Source of the DNA: Streptomyces sp. ISL-12
GTDB lineage: Bacteria; Actinomycetota; Actinomycetes; Streptomycetales; Streptomycetaceae
Assembly: GCF_018614415.1 (NCBI RefSeq)
Contig: NZ_JAGGOO010000036.1
Coordinates: forward strand, 1 to 64,000
DNA length: 64,000 bases
Direction of reading: 5' to 3'
Of this stretch, positions 41,263-49,839 are shown one piece after another; position 1 is the stretch's first letter, and the number at the start of each line of letters is the position of its first letter. The notes beneath the pieces were generated by a model. It saw nothing but the letters and a program-made list of their open reading frames with translations. It was not told the origin of the DNA and searched no databases. Made by a program: the position numbers and the translations under genes.

Positions 41263-41693
41263 GGCCCTGCTTCGCCTCCTTCGAGCCCGCGGTCCTGCGC
41301 CCGGCCGAGCTGACCTCCTTCAGCCGCGGCGGCGGCGCCCGCACCATCCCGCTGGTCACCCGGGCCGTCGGCGCGGAGGTCTTCCTCACCGGCCAGACCC
41401 TCTTCGAGGGCGGCGCGGGCATCGCCCTGCACACCCACAACTGCCCGGAGAGCATGACCATCCTCGAAGGCGGTGCCGTCGTCGAGATCGACGGCACCGA
41501 ACACGTCACCCGCTTCGACACCACCTACGTCCCCGCCGGCACTCCCCACCGCTTCCGCGACGCCTCCGCCACCGAGCCGATGCGGATCCTGTGGATCTAC
41601 GCCTCCGTCGACGCCACCCGCACCCTCGTCGAGACCGGTGTCACCGCACGCGTCGACGCCGAGCACAACAAGGCCGCCACGCACCGCGACTGA
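41263..41693 (+). pseudogene. cupin-domain gene, probably 5'-disrupted
   Basis: The reading frame ending at 41693 encodes a complete-looking cupin fold: FEPAVLRPAELTSFSRGGGA, TGQTLFEGGAGIALHTHNCP with the metal-site histidines, ESMTILEGGAVVEIDG, TTYVPAGTPHRFRD, ILWIYASVDATRT. No start codon with a ribosome site is visible near 41,270, and the frame runs upstream into the antisense of the DUF475 remnant and the MarR gene. It is either a fusion product or a gene whose first codons were lost. It is followed after 36 bases by the ABM monooxygenase, with which it may once have formed an operon. Confidence 0.55.
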
Positions 41694-41729
41694 CCGGACC
41701 GACGTATCCCGAGAGCAGGAACCAGCACC

Positions 41730-42026
41730 GTGATCACCGAGATCGCCGAGATCGAGATCCACTCGGGCCAGGAGGAGCAGTTCGAGGAGGCCGTCGCCCA
41801 GGCCCTGCCCTTCTTCCTCGCGGCCGACGGCTGCCACGGAGTCGACCTGCACCGCAGTGTCGAACATCCCTCCCGCTACCGGCTGACGGTCCGGTGGGAG
41901 ACGGTCGAGCACCACACCGTCACCTTCCGCGGCTCCGGGGGCTTCGCCCGCCGGCGGGCCATGGCCGGCCCGCACTACGCGGCTCCGCCGCAGGTCGAAG
42001 ACGTATATTCCGTCCTCGCACCATGA
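41730..42026 (+). CDS. antibiotic biosynthesis monooxygenase (ABM) domain protein
   Basis: A 98-residue dimeric ferredoxin-like-fold protein. The pattern is typical: ITEIAEIEIHSGQEEQFEEA, a Gly-rich turn (LAADGCHGVDLHRS), YRLTVRWETVEHHTVTFRGS and a C-terminal strand. Family members are small cofactor-free monooxygenases acting on phenolic or quinoid substrates, or simple stress proteins. Translation starts at GTG 41730 after AGGAACC. The substrate is unknown; the neighbouring cupin suggests a small aromatic catabolic unit. Confidence 0.75.
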   Translation: MITEIAEIEIHSGQEEQFEEAVAQALPFFLAADGCHGVDLHRSVEHPSRYRLTVRWETVEHHTVTFRGSGGFARRRAMAGPHYAAPPQVEDVYSVLAP

Positions 42027-42179
42027 CGCCGGCCCCGTACCGAACCGCGGCATGATCCGCGTCGGGGACCGGTGATCCGTGCCACCGGCCGCGCGCCCTC
42101 ACCCGTCGAGGCTCCCGCGCCGAGCCTCGGGACCAGGCTGAGCCGGTACGGAGAGACACTGGAACCCCTCAGGGCGAGA

Positions 42180-42214
42180 GCCGGGTCCGCCGACCCCCGT
42201 GCGGCGGACCCGGC
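42180..42214. terminator. strong hairpin between ABM and metalloprotease genes
   Basis: GCCGGGTCCGCC and GGCGGACCCGGC form a perfect 12-bp stem with an 11-base loop in the 293-base gap between the convergent ABM (+) and metalloprotease (-) genes. The rest of the gap shows no gene. Confidence 0.7.
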
Positions 42215-42319
42215 GCGGCGCGACCGGACCGCGTTTCCCTCCCCCGAAGGCAACGCGATCCGGCCGCTTCCCCGGCGCCGGTCAGTGGCGCTCCCCTTCC
42301 GGTGTGACGGCCCGTGCTG

Positions 42320-43405
42320 TCACCAGCACATGACCGCCGTCTCGCCCGGACCCCACGAGGAGTACAGGCGGACCCGGACGACGTAGCGGCGGCCCTTGAC
42401 GAGCCGTGTTCTGAGCCTGGCGTTGTGCGGCGTGCCACCGTCGTCCTCGCCGACGAGGAAGCGCGGCTCGCCCTCCCGCTCCTCGAAGACCACGACGACG
42501 GTGTCGCCCTCACCGAAGACCGCCACGGTGTAGTCGCGGGTCTCCGGCGGCTCGATGACCAGGTCGGCCTGCTCACCCGCGCCCAGCCCGAGCGGCACCG
42601 AGCGGAACGGCACCAGCGCGGTCGGCCCGGAGGGATCGGCCGGCGGGTACCAGCGCAGGACGAACTCCTTGTCGGCGGCCGAGAGCGTGCCGGGCGGGTG
42701 CAACCCGCCGCGGTACTGCTCCGGCTCCAGGACCAGCCCGGACGGGAACGGATACTCCATGATCGACTGCGGGTCCCAGACGGCCCCGTTGACCTCGTCC
42801 GCGTCGAGCTTGCGCAGTATGTTGAAGTACGTCCGGTCCCGGCTCCAGTGGTTCGGCGGGCCGGACAGCTCCGCGTAGACGGCCTCGTCGTCCCAGTGGA
42901 TCCCGGCGAACGGGCTCTGGTGCTCGTGCAGCATCCCCAGCGCGTGCCCGATCTCGTGCAGGGCCGTGCAGCGGTCCCCCGACGCGGCCAGGTCCCAGCC
43001 GAAGTTCATGGTGCGTTCGTTCAGGCCGACCTTGAGGGCGTCCTTCCCCACCGCCGACCACGAGCCGTCGCCCGCCTGGAAACCGATCCGCAGCTCCGCC
43101 TCGGAGCGGTCGCCGACCTCGGTGAAGACGAGTCCGATACCGAGGTCCCGCCACTCACGGAAGCAGGACCGCACCAGCTCGCGTTGCTCCTCGCTCCCGG
43201 CCCACGGCACCCGGCGCGTACGGCCCGTACCCGGGACCGTGATGACCGAGGCGTCGGCGTCACCGTCGAAGAAGTAGTAGTGCAGCACAGTGCCGTTGAC
43301 CCACATCCGCCGCCCGCCGACGAGCGCGCCGAGCCGCTCGGCGGCCAGCCCCGGCGGCAACGCGGGGGCGGGCTGCTGCGGCAGCGAGCAGTAGCGGGCG
43401 GTCAT
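42320..43405 (-). CDS. metzincin zinc metalloprotease (astacin/matrixin-like) with C-terminal beta domain
   Basis: A 361-residue protease. The zinc motif is HEIGHALGMLHEHQSP (His150, Glu151, His154, His160) and the Met-turn lies in QSIMEYPFPS, placing it in the metzincins, close to astacins. Upstream is the beta-sheet core (TVLHYYFFDGDADASVITVP, FREWRDLGIGLVFTEVGDR). After about residue 255 comes a beta-rich domain like pre-peptidase C-terminal modules (ADLVIEPPETRDYTVAVFGE, YVVRVRLYSSWGPGETAVM). No signal peptide is seen, so it may act inside the cell or need another export route. It is divergent from the LuxR regulator at 43518. Confidence 0.85.
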   Translation of the reverse strand: MTARYCSLPQQPAPALPPGLAAERLGALVGGRRMWVNGTVLHYYFFDGDADASVITVPGTGRTRRVPWAGSEEQRELVRSCFREWRDLGIGLVFTEVGDRSEAELRIGFQAGDGSWSAVGKDALKVGLNERTMNFGWDLAASGDRCTALHEIGHALGMLHEHQSPFAGIHWDDEAVYAELSGPPNHWSRDRTYFNILRKLDADEVNGAVWDPQSIMEYPFPSGLVLEPEQYRGGLHPPGTLSAADKEFVLRWYPPADPSGPTALVPFRSVPLGLGAGEQADLVIEPPETRDYTVAVFGEGDTVVVVFEEREGEPRFLVGEDDGGTPHNARLRTRLVKGRRYVVRVRLYSSWGPGETAVMCW

Positions 43406-43465
43406 GTGATCAGCGTGCCGTCCGGGCGGCCCCGGCGCCTGAGTCGAGGTCTACTCAACTGCCCC

Positions 43466-43492
43466 TGTATCAGAATTGAGCAACCGGACTCT
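43466..43492 (+). promoter_or_regulatory. TGTATCA-N11-CCGGACTCT element upstream of the LuxR gene
   Basis: TGTATCA at 43466-43472 and CCGGACTCT at 43484-43492 are separated by 11 bases. The identical words with the identical spacing occur at 48283-48309 upstream of the CHAT/S8 protease cassette. This looks like a shared promoter or activator site and places the LuxR start downstream of it. Confidence 0.5.
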
Positions 43493-43517
43493 CCTTGTCG
43501 TGACGACTTTCGACGTG

Positions 43518-45323
43518 ATGCCCCTGGAGCGGGGCGCGAGGACACCGGCGGCCGGGACCTGGCCGTTCACCGGACGCGCGGACGAACTGGAGCTGGTACG
43601 CCGGTCGGTGACCGCGGGCCGGCCCGGAACCGTGATCACCGGCCCGGCGGGCCGTGGCAAGACCCGGCTGGTCACCGAGGCCCTCCGCGGTACCGACCAC
43701 GTCCGCGCGGCCGGCACACCCGAGACCCGCCACCTGCCGTTCGCCGCCTTCGCCCACCTGCTGCCCGAACCCGTCACGCTGCACCGCGCGGTCCAACTGC
43801 TCTCCGGCGTACGGCTGCTGGTGGTGGACGACGCCCATCTGCTGGACGACTCCTCGGCCGCCCTGGTCCACCAACTCGCCGTGCACGGCCGCACCCGGCT
43901 GCTGGTCGTCGTGACGGACACCGCCGCCGCGCCCGAGGCGGTCTCCCGGCTGTGGACCGGCGAACTGCTGCCCCGTCTCATCCTCGAACCGCTGCCCCGC
44001 GAGGAGACCGCCGACCTGCTCACGGCGGCCGTCGGCACCGCCCCCGAACCGCTCACCGCCGGACGGCTGCACCGCCTGTGCCGCGGGGACCTGCGGCTGC
44101 TGCGCGAACTGCTCGGCGCGGTACGCGAACGGGGCCCGTTCAGCACGGTCCCGGAGACGGGGGAGTGGAGCTGGCGCGGCCCCGTGCCGGTCACCGCGAC
44201 CCTGCGGGAACGTACCGCCCCCGCCCTCGGCCGCCGCACGCCCGAGGAGCGGGAGACCCTGGAGCGGCTGGCCTTCGCCGAACCCCTGGCGCCCGCCCTG
44301 GACGACCTCGACCTGGACGTGCTGGAACGGCTGGAGACCGAGGGCCTGGTCGAGGTCGACGACGAGCACGGCACGGTACGGCTCGCCCATCCCCTGCACG
44401 GCCCGGTGCTGCGCGCCGCCGCGGGCCGGCTGCGGGCCCGGCGGCTGACCCGCGCCCCCGGCGGCTGCGGACGGGCCCTGGAGGCGGAGACGGCCGCCCT
44501 CGCCCGGCGCGTCGAGCGGGCCGACGTACGCGACGCCGAGGCACCGGTGGGGGAGTGGCTGGTCGCCGAGGGGGCCCGGGTACCGGCCGGCGACGCGGCC
44601 GTGCGGGCCCGGTTCGCGCGGCTGCGCGGCCGGCTGCGGGAAGCCGCGGCATGGGCCCGCGAGGGGCTGCGCTCGTCCCCCGGCGACCCTGTCTGCCGTA
44701 CCGAACTCGCCCTCGCCGCAGCGCAGTCGGGCCGAGCCGTGTCCGACGGCGGAGTGTCCGACGGCGGGGCCGCCGTCTGGTCCGCCGCCGCGCGCGGCGA
44801 CCTCGACGCGGCCCTGGCCGCCGTGGCCGACGACGCCTACGACGCCGTACGGCTCGGCGTGCCGGAGCGGGCCGCCGGACGGCTGACCGGGGTGTTCGCC
44901 GCCCACGCGGACGCCCTCGCACGCCGCGACGGACCGGCCCTGGACCGGGCCGCCGGGGAGCTGGAGCGCCGGGGCTTCCTGCTGTTCGCGGCGGAGGCGC
45001 ATGCCCAGGCGGCACGGGTCCACCGCGACCCGAGCGCCGCGCGCACCGCCCGTACCCGGGCCGTCGCCCTGGCCCGCCGCTGCCAGGGCGCCCGGACCCC
45101 GGCCCTGTCCGGGCTGGTCCTCGGCGAACTCACCGCCCGGCAGCGGCAGATCGTCACCCTCGCCGCCGCCGGACTGAGCAACCGGCAGATCGCGGAGAGA
45201 CTCACCCTCTCCGTCCGGACCGTCGGCAACCACCTCTACAGCGCCTACGCCCGCCTCGGTGGCGGCGACCGGGGCGCGCTGCCGTGGCTGGTGGAGCTGC
45301 CCGGGGCGCGAGCGGCGGCCTGA
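43518..45323 (+). CDS. LuxR-family regulator with N-terminal ATPase domain (LAL-type)
   Basis: About 601 residues from ATG 43518. The N-terminal STAND/AAA-like ATPase has Walker A GPAGRGKTRL and Walker B LLVVDDAHLLDD. A long helical, TPR-like middle follows, and the C-terminal LuxR HTH is LTARQRQIVTLAAAGLSNRQ, IAERLTLSVRTVGNHLYSAY. Such proteins activate transcription when ligand and ATP are bound. The frame is open from TTG 43476, but that start lies inside the shared upstream motif, so a later start is preferred (GTG 43500 also possible). It lies 48 bases from the convergent CHAT gene and may control the cassette. Confidence 0.8.
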   Translation: MPLERGARTPAAGTWPFTGRADELELVRRSVTAGRPGTVITGPAGRGKTRLVTEALRGTDHVRAAGTPETRHLPFAAFAHLLPEPVTLHRAVQLLSGVRLLVVDDAHLLDDSSAALVHQLAVHGRTRLLVVVTDTAAAPEAVSRLWTGELLPRLILEPLPREETADLLTAAVGTAPEPLTAGRLHRLCRGDLRLLRELLGAVRERGPFSTVPETGEWSWRGPVPVTATLRERTAPALGRRTPEERETLERLAFAEPLAPALDDLDLDVLERLETEGLVEVDDEHGTVRLAHPLHGPVLRAAAGRLRARRLTRAPGGCGRALEAETAALARRVERADVRDAEAPVGEWLVAEGARVPAGDAAVRARFARLRGRLREAAAWAREGLRSSPGDPVCRTELALAAAQSGRAVSDGGVSDGGAAVWSAAARGDLDAALAAVADDAYDAVRLGVPERAAGRLTGVFAAHADALARRDGPALDRAAGELERRGFLLFAAEAHAQAARVHRDPSAARTARTRAVALARRCQGARTPALSGLVLGELTARQRQIVTLAAAGLSNRQIAERLTLSVRTVGNHLYSAYARLGGGDRGALPWLVELPGARAAA

Positions 45324-45371
45324 CCGGGGACCCGGCACACACCGGGCACGGGGCGCGAGGGGCGGCCGGGT

Positions 45372-48236
45372 TCAGGCCGCCCCGAACGCCGAGAACGCCC
45401 ACCCGGTGGCCTGGTGCACCGCGTCCCCCGGCAGCGCGGCCCGCGCGTCGCGCAGCGCCTCCGCCAGCGACAGCCCGGCGTCCAGGCCCTTGTGCAGGGC
45501 GAGCATCAACGGCACCACCGCCGCGTCGTTGACCGGCGCCGTGCACGCCACCACCCCGGCCGTGCCCAGCGGCAGCAGCGCGGTGACCAGGCCGAGCAGT
45601 TCGTCCGCGCCCACCGACGCGAACCGGGCGGTGTCGCAGCAGGACAGGATGATCCGGTACGGGCTGCGGTCCAGCCGCTCGAAGTCGTGCACGATGAGCG
45701 GCCCGTCGGCCATCCGCAGCGACGAGAACAACGGGCTGTCCGCCCGGAACGTGCCGTGCGCCGCGATGTGCGCCAGCGCCGCCCCGTCCAGCTCCCGCAG
45801 CACCCGGGGCACGCGGGCCCCGTCGCCCTCCAGCACGACCGGCGCCCCGCGCGCGACCGGAAGCCCCGGCGCCGGGTACCCCGGCTCCCCGTTCCCGACG
45901 GCCACAGCCCCGTCGGCCGCATTCCCTTCGGCAGCGGCCTTGCCGGCCCCGTCGACGCGCGTCGCCGGCGCCTTGTGACGGAGGCGGTCGGGCTCGGGGC
46001 GCGGGGCGCGAGGCCCGTGGCTCCCGGTGGGTGTCACGGGCGTCCCGTAGTCCCCGGAAGGCATCGCCTGTGCCCCGTAGCCCTCGGAGGGCATCGCCTG
46101 TGCCCCGTACCCCTCGGCCAGCAGCGGGACCTCCGCGCCGCCGCTGGCCAGTCCCGGGCCGCGGACCAGGATGTGCCGGCCGCCGGACGGGGGCGCCGTC
46201 TCCCGGGCGCGCAGCCAGCTGGTCGCCGACGGGGAGACGCTCAGGACCCGGTCGCGCAGCGCCGGCAGCAGTGCCCACGGCACCCGGTGCAGCCGCCCCG
46301 GCGGTACCACCACGACCGGTCCGGCCCCGAGATGCGCCGCCGCCGGACCGAGCAGCAGCTCCTCCAGGCGGCGCCCGGCGGCCTCCACCACCGGCAGCCG
46401 GGCCTCCGCGCCGGGATGGGCCAGGCGCCGCAGCCCGGCCTGGACGTGCTCGGCCTCCCGCTCCGCCTCCGCCAGCAGCCCCGCCTCGAACCGCCGCACC
46501 CGACCCTGCCCGCACAGCAGCACCTGCACCCGGCCGTCGAGCACCGCCAGCTCCACCAGCCGTACGTCGTCCCCCAGCGCCGCCAGCAGCCGGCCGACGT
46601 CGAACCGGTCCCCGCCGCCCGGCGCCTCCCCGCGCATGTGCAGGGTCCGCGCGCGGATCTCCCGCTCCAGGCGCCGCTGTTCGCGCTCCAGCGCCGCCAC
46701 CGGACGGCCCTCCATCCGGGCCTCCTCCGCCCGCGCCGCGATCTCCCGGAACGCCGTCAGGTCGCTGAGCAGCACGGGGTCGGCCGGCGGCCGGGCCGGC
46801 GGCGCCGTCAGCACCGTCGCCCGCCACCGCTCGCTCCACACCAGCAGCCGCCGCGGCCCGCCCGAGGCCAGCGACGCCTCCTGGGCCAGCGCCGCCAGCT
46901 CCGCGCCCTGCGCGGTCGCCCGGGCCCGCAGCTCCGAGGCCCCCAGCGTCATCCGGTGGTCGTCCAGCACGTCCAGACCGCGCCGGCACGCCTCCAGCAC
47001 CCCGCGCGTGGAACCGGCCGCCCGCGCCCGCAGCGCCTGCGCCGCCCAGCCCGTCATCCGGGCCAGCGGCGGACCGCTGTGCCGGCTGCGCGCGGCGACC
47101 GCCAGGTGGCGTTCCGCGTCCGCCGTCCAGCCCAGGTCGAGTGCGATCCGCCCGGCCAGCAGCGACGCCTCCGGCGCGGCCGGCGCCCCGAACGAGGCCA
47201 GCTTCTCCGCCACCGCCGCCGCGTCCGCGACCAGCCGCCCCGCACCCCGCCCGGCCGCCACCCGCGCCTCGATCAGCACCAGCCGGGCGTGCGTCTCGTA
47301 CCAGGTGCGCCGCTGCGCCGCGAACAGCCGCACCGCGACGGCCGCCCGCGCCACCGCGGTCTGCGCGTCGCCCGCCAGCCGCGCCGCCCGCGCCGCGACC
47401 AGCAGCAGCTCAGCCTTGCGGGTGGACTGCCCGCCGATGCCGTCCAGGACGGTGATCGCCTGATCGACCTCGGCCAGCGCCTCCGGGGCCAGCCCGGCCG
47501 CCATCATGACCTCGCTGCGCCGGATGTTCAGCATGAACATCGGCGTGCCCAGCGCCGCGTACCGCTCACTCGCCTCGTCGAGCAGCCGCAGCGCGGCCGG
47601 CACGTCCCCGGACCGGAACGCGGCCAGCCCCCGGCTCTCCACCGCGTCCGCCTTGTCGTGCTCCTGGTCCGTGGTGCCCCACAGCTCCTCCGCCGCCGCG
47701 AAGTCGGCCTCCGCCCGCTCCACCGCCCCCAGCGCCAGGTGCACCGTCGCCCGCAGCGTCAGCGCCCGCGCCGTCCAGATGACGTCACCGGCCTGCCGCA
47801 GCACGACTATCGCCCGCCGTACGTCCTCCAGCGCCTCCCCGTGCCGGCCCAGCACCCACCACACGTACGCCCGCCGGTACAGCACCCGCGCCCGGGTGTG
47901 CCCGGTCCCGCGCGCCACGCCCCGCTCGAAGGCGGCCAGGCCCTGCCGGGTACGGCCCGTGTGCACCAGCGCCACCCCCAGAGTGGCCAGGACGTCGGCC
48001 TCTCTTTCGGGTGAATCCGCCCGGGCCGCCAGATCGCGGGCCCGCCGCAGATGGGCCAGTGCCAGCCGGGTGTCGCCGAAGTCCCGCTGCCAGATGCCGA
48101 TCACCTGATGGGCGATCGAGGCGTGCAGCGGCGGCGGGGCGGCGTCCAGAAGCCCTTCCGCCCTCGCCAGTGCCTCGTTCGGGGCCGCGAACACCATCGG
48201 CAGCAGATCGAAAACCGAGTCGCTTCCCGCTGTCAC
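45372..48236 (-). CDS. TPR-CHAT caspase-like protease
   Basis: About 954 residues. The first 550 residues are tetratricopeptide-like helical repeats (FGDTRLALAHLRRARDLAAR, TRQGLAAFERGVARG, HGEALEDVRRAIVVLRQAGD, DVPAALRLLDEASERYAALG). The C-terminal CHAT domain (clan CD, caspase-like) has the catalytic His in HIAAHGTFRADSPLF and Cys in ILSCCDTARFAS, about residues 827 and 866-867. Between the first CHAT strands lies an unusual low-complexity insert of about 80 residues that contains a duplicated EGYGAQAMPS unit. GTG 48236 is preferred over TTG 48290, which lies in the shared promoter motif. TPR-CHAT proteins act as regulated proteases in conflict or cell-death systems; its activator is unknown. 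Confidence 0.85.
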   Translation of the reverse strand: MTAGSDSVFDLLPMVFAAPNEALARAEGLLDAAPPPLHASIAHQVIGIWQRDFGDTRLALAHLRRARDLAARADSPEREADVLATLGVALVHTGRTRQGLAAFERGVARGTGHTRARVLYRRAYVWWVLGRHGEALEDVRRAIVVLRQAGDVIWTARALTLRATVHLALGAVERAEADFAAAEELWGTTDQEHDKADAVESRGLAAFRSGDVPAALRLLDEASERYAALGTPMFMLNIRRSEVMMAAGLAPEALAEVDQAITVLDGIGGQSTRKAELLLVAARAARLAGDAQTAVARAAVAVRLFAAQRRTWYETHARLVLIEARVAAGRGAGRLVADAAAVAEKLASFGAPAAPEASLLAGRIALDLGWTADAERHLAVAARSRHSGPPLARMTGWAAQALRARAAGSTRGVLEACRRGLDVLDDHRMTLGASELRARATAQGAELAALAQEASLASGGPRRLLVWSERWRATVLTAPPARPPADPVLLSDLTAFREIAARAEEARMEGRPVAALEREQRRLEREIRARTLHMRGEAPGGGDRFDVGRLLAALGDDVRLVELAVLDGRVQVLLCGQGRVRRFEAGLLAEAEREAEHVQAGLRRLAHPGAEARLPVVEAAGRRLEELLLGPAAAHLGAGPVVVVPPGRLHRVPWALLPALRDRVLSVSPSATSWLRARETAPPSGGRHILVRGPGLASGGAEVPLLAEGYGAQAMPSEGYGAQAMPSGDYGTPVTPTGSHGPRAPRPEPDRLRHKAPATRVDGAGKAAAEGNAADGAVAVGNGEPGYPAPGLPVARGAPVVLEGDGARVPRVLRELDGAALAHIAAHGTFRADSPLFSSLRMADGPLIVHDFERLDRSPYRIILSCCDTARFASVGADELLGLVTALLPLGTAGVVACTAPVNDAAVVPLMLALHKGLDAGLSLAEALRDARAALPGDAVHQATGWAFSAFGAA
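46056..46115 (-). repeat. tandem 30-bp repeat inside the CHAT domain insert
   Basis: Two adjacent 30-base units (46056-46085 and 46086-46115) differ at only a few positions and encode the repeated EGYGAQAMPS. A partial, diverged third unit follows (GDYGTPVTPT). An in-frame tandem duplication of this kind can vary between strains. Confidence 0.75.
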
Positions 48237-48282
48237 CTCAAGGATGGTAGTGGCAGCGCACCACGTCACACAGGTGCGGGTC

Positions 48283-48315
48283 TGTATCAATCAGCTGTCT
48301 CCGGACTCTGATTGA
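48283..48315. promoter_or_regulatory. TGTATCA-N11-CCGGACTCT element in the CHAT/S8 divergent gap
   Basis: TGTATCA (48283-48289) and CCGGACTCT (48301-48309) repeat exactly the words and 11-base spacing found upstream of the LuxR gene. The same stretch contains an 8-bp inverted repeat, TCAATCAG (48287-48294) and CTGATTGA (48308-48315). It lies 32 bases before the S8 protease start and 47 bases before the CHAT start. Confidence 0.55.
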
Positions 48316-48346
48316 CGAACGCCGCCTCCGGGGGAGAGGACCCGCC

Positions 48347-49780
48347 ATGGCACCACAGCGATTCCGCGAGCAGTTCGACCACATCCAGCGCTCGATGCCC
48401 GACGTCCCGCTGGCGATGGGCCCCGACGACTCCGCCGAGTTCCTCTACGAGAAGGGCGTCGTCCTCGCCCGCGACGGCGAGGAGGCACGCGTCGTCGAGG
48501 ACACCGTCCGGGAGCACTTCACCGCCGTCGCCGGGCTCGACGCCGACCACGTGCGCCGCGCGAGCCGTGAGACCAACCGCTGTGGCATCACCCGTATCCA
48601 GGTCGGCGACCCGGGCCAGGGCACCGGCGCCGGCGACCCGGCCGTCGCGAACGCCCTGCGGTCCCTGAGCGCCGCCGAGGGCCGCGCACAGCGCCGTCTG
48701 GTCAGCCGCAACCACGTCGTGCACATCGCCGTCAACGCCTGCCCCGGCGACGAGCCCGTTCCGGTGCCCCGCACCGAACCGCCCAACCCGGCGGCGGCCG
48801 GCACCCCGTACGACCCCGGCTCGGCGGTCGGCGTCCTCGTCATCGACACCGGCCTCACGCGCGACCACCGGTCCAGCCCGCTGCTCGCCCACACCCGGGG
48901 CGACCTCCAGATCAAGGAGTGGGACGAAGCCGGCGTCCTGATGCAGTACGTCGGCCACGGCACCTTCATCGCCGGGCTCCTCGCGGCCGTGGCGCCCAAC
49001 ACCGACATCACCGTGCGCAACACCCTCAACGACGCCGGGGCGATCCTGGAGTCCGAGTTCGGCGAGAAGCTGTTCGAGGCCGTCGACCAGGACGGCTGGC
49101 CCGACGTCATCAGCCTCTCCGCCGGCACCCCCAACGGCCGCACCGACGGCCTGCTCGGCGTGCACGCCTTCATGGAGGAGCTGCGCACCCGCGGCACCCT
49201 CCTGGTCGCCGCCGCCGGCAACAACGGCAGCGCCACGCCGTTCTGGCCCGCGGCCTACGCCGACCTGCCCGGCTGGGAGGACTCCGTGCTGTCGGTCGGC
49301 GCGCTGCGCTCCGACGGCGAGGGCGGCGCCTGCTTCTCCAACCACGGCCCCTGGGTCAAGGCGTACGCCCCCGGCGAGCGCCTCACCAGCGCCCTCACCG
49401 GCTTCGACACCCCCGTCCCGTACGTCTACCAGCACTCCACCTACGACGCCTGCCGGTACGGCTCCGCCTACGCCTGCACCTGCCAGGCGCCCCGGCACAC
49501 CGGCCTGCTGAGCGAGCCGGGCGAGGCGCCCGCCAAGGCGGACCAGGTGATGTTCGAAGGGAACGCGCAGTGGAGCGGCACCTCGTTCGCCACCCCCGTC
49601 GTCGCCGGCCTGATCGCCGCGCACATGACGGCGCACAAGGAGACCGACGCGCGCACGGCCCGGGGACAGCTCCTGGCGTCGAACACCGCGTACACCGAGG
49701 TGCGCGGCGGGCACGTACCGGCGCTGCTGCCGCCCACCTGGCGACCGGTCCCCGTCGAACCCCCGGCCGACGGGGCATGA
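48347..49780 (+). CDS. cytoplasmic subtilisin-like serine protease (S8)
   Basis: A 477-residue peptidase. The catalytic triad is Asp167 (VLVIDTGL), His204 (VGHGTFIAG) and Ser412 (SGTSFATPVVAG), with the oxyanion Asn in VAAAGNNGS. There is no signal peptide, and the first 155 residues form a prodomain-like or partner-binding region (QFDHIQRSMPDVPLAMGPDD). A cysteine-bearing insert (YDACRYGSAYACTCQAP) precedes the active Ser. It leads a three-gene operon with an ECF sigma factor and a small protein and is divergent from the TPR-CHAT gene, so it may process or be processed by the CHAT protease. Subtilase-CHAT pairings occur in bacterial conflict systems; the exact partnership here is inferred. 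Confidence 0.87.
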   Translation: MAPQRFREQFDHIQRSMPDVPLAMGPDDSAEFLYEKGVVLARDGEEARVVEDTVREHFTAVAGLDADHVRRASRETNRCGITRIQVGDPGQGTGAGDPAVANALRSLSAAEGRAQRRLVSRNHVVHIAVNACPGDEPVPVPRTEPPNPAAAGTPYDPGSAVGVLVIDTGLTRDHRSSPLLAHTRGDLQIKEWDEAGVLMQYVGHGTFIAGLLAAVAPNTDITVRNTLNDAGAILESEFGEKLFEAVDQDGWPDVISLSAGTPNGRTDGLLGVHAFMEELRTRGTLLVAAAGNNGSATPFWPAAYADLPGWEDSVLSVGALRSDGEGGACFSNHGPWVKAYAPGERLTSALTGFDTPVPYVYQHSTYDACRYGSAYACTCQAPRHTGLLSEPGEAPAKADQVMFEGNAQWSGTSFATPVVAGLIAAHMTAHKETDARTARGQLLASNTAYTEVRGGHVPALLPPTWRPVPVEPPADGA

Positions 49781-49839
49781 GGGGCGGAACGGCCCCTTCC
49801 ACGGCGTACGATGGCGTGTCGTACACGAGGGGTGGGGCC

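Noticed and set aside
42314..45532. 1072-codon plus-strand frame over the metalloprotease and LuxR genes
   Set aside because: Antisense to the metzincin and out of frame with the LuxR protein; Arg/Pro-rich noise.
45202..48014. Long frames on both strands within the CHAT gene (45202-46989 minus, 45414-48014 plus)
   Set aside because: Low-complexity shadow frames of the TPR-CHAT coding sequence.
48287..48315. TCAATCAG/CTGATTGA dyad as a terminator
   Set aside because: It lies between divergent promoters and overlaps the shared motif, so a regulatory role is more likely than termination.
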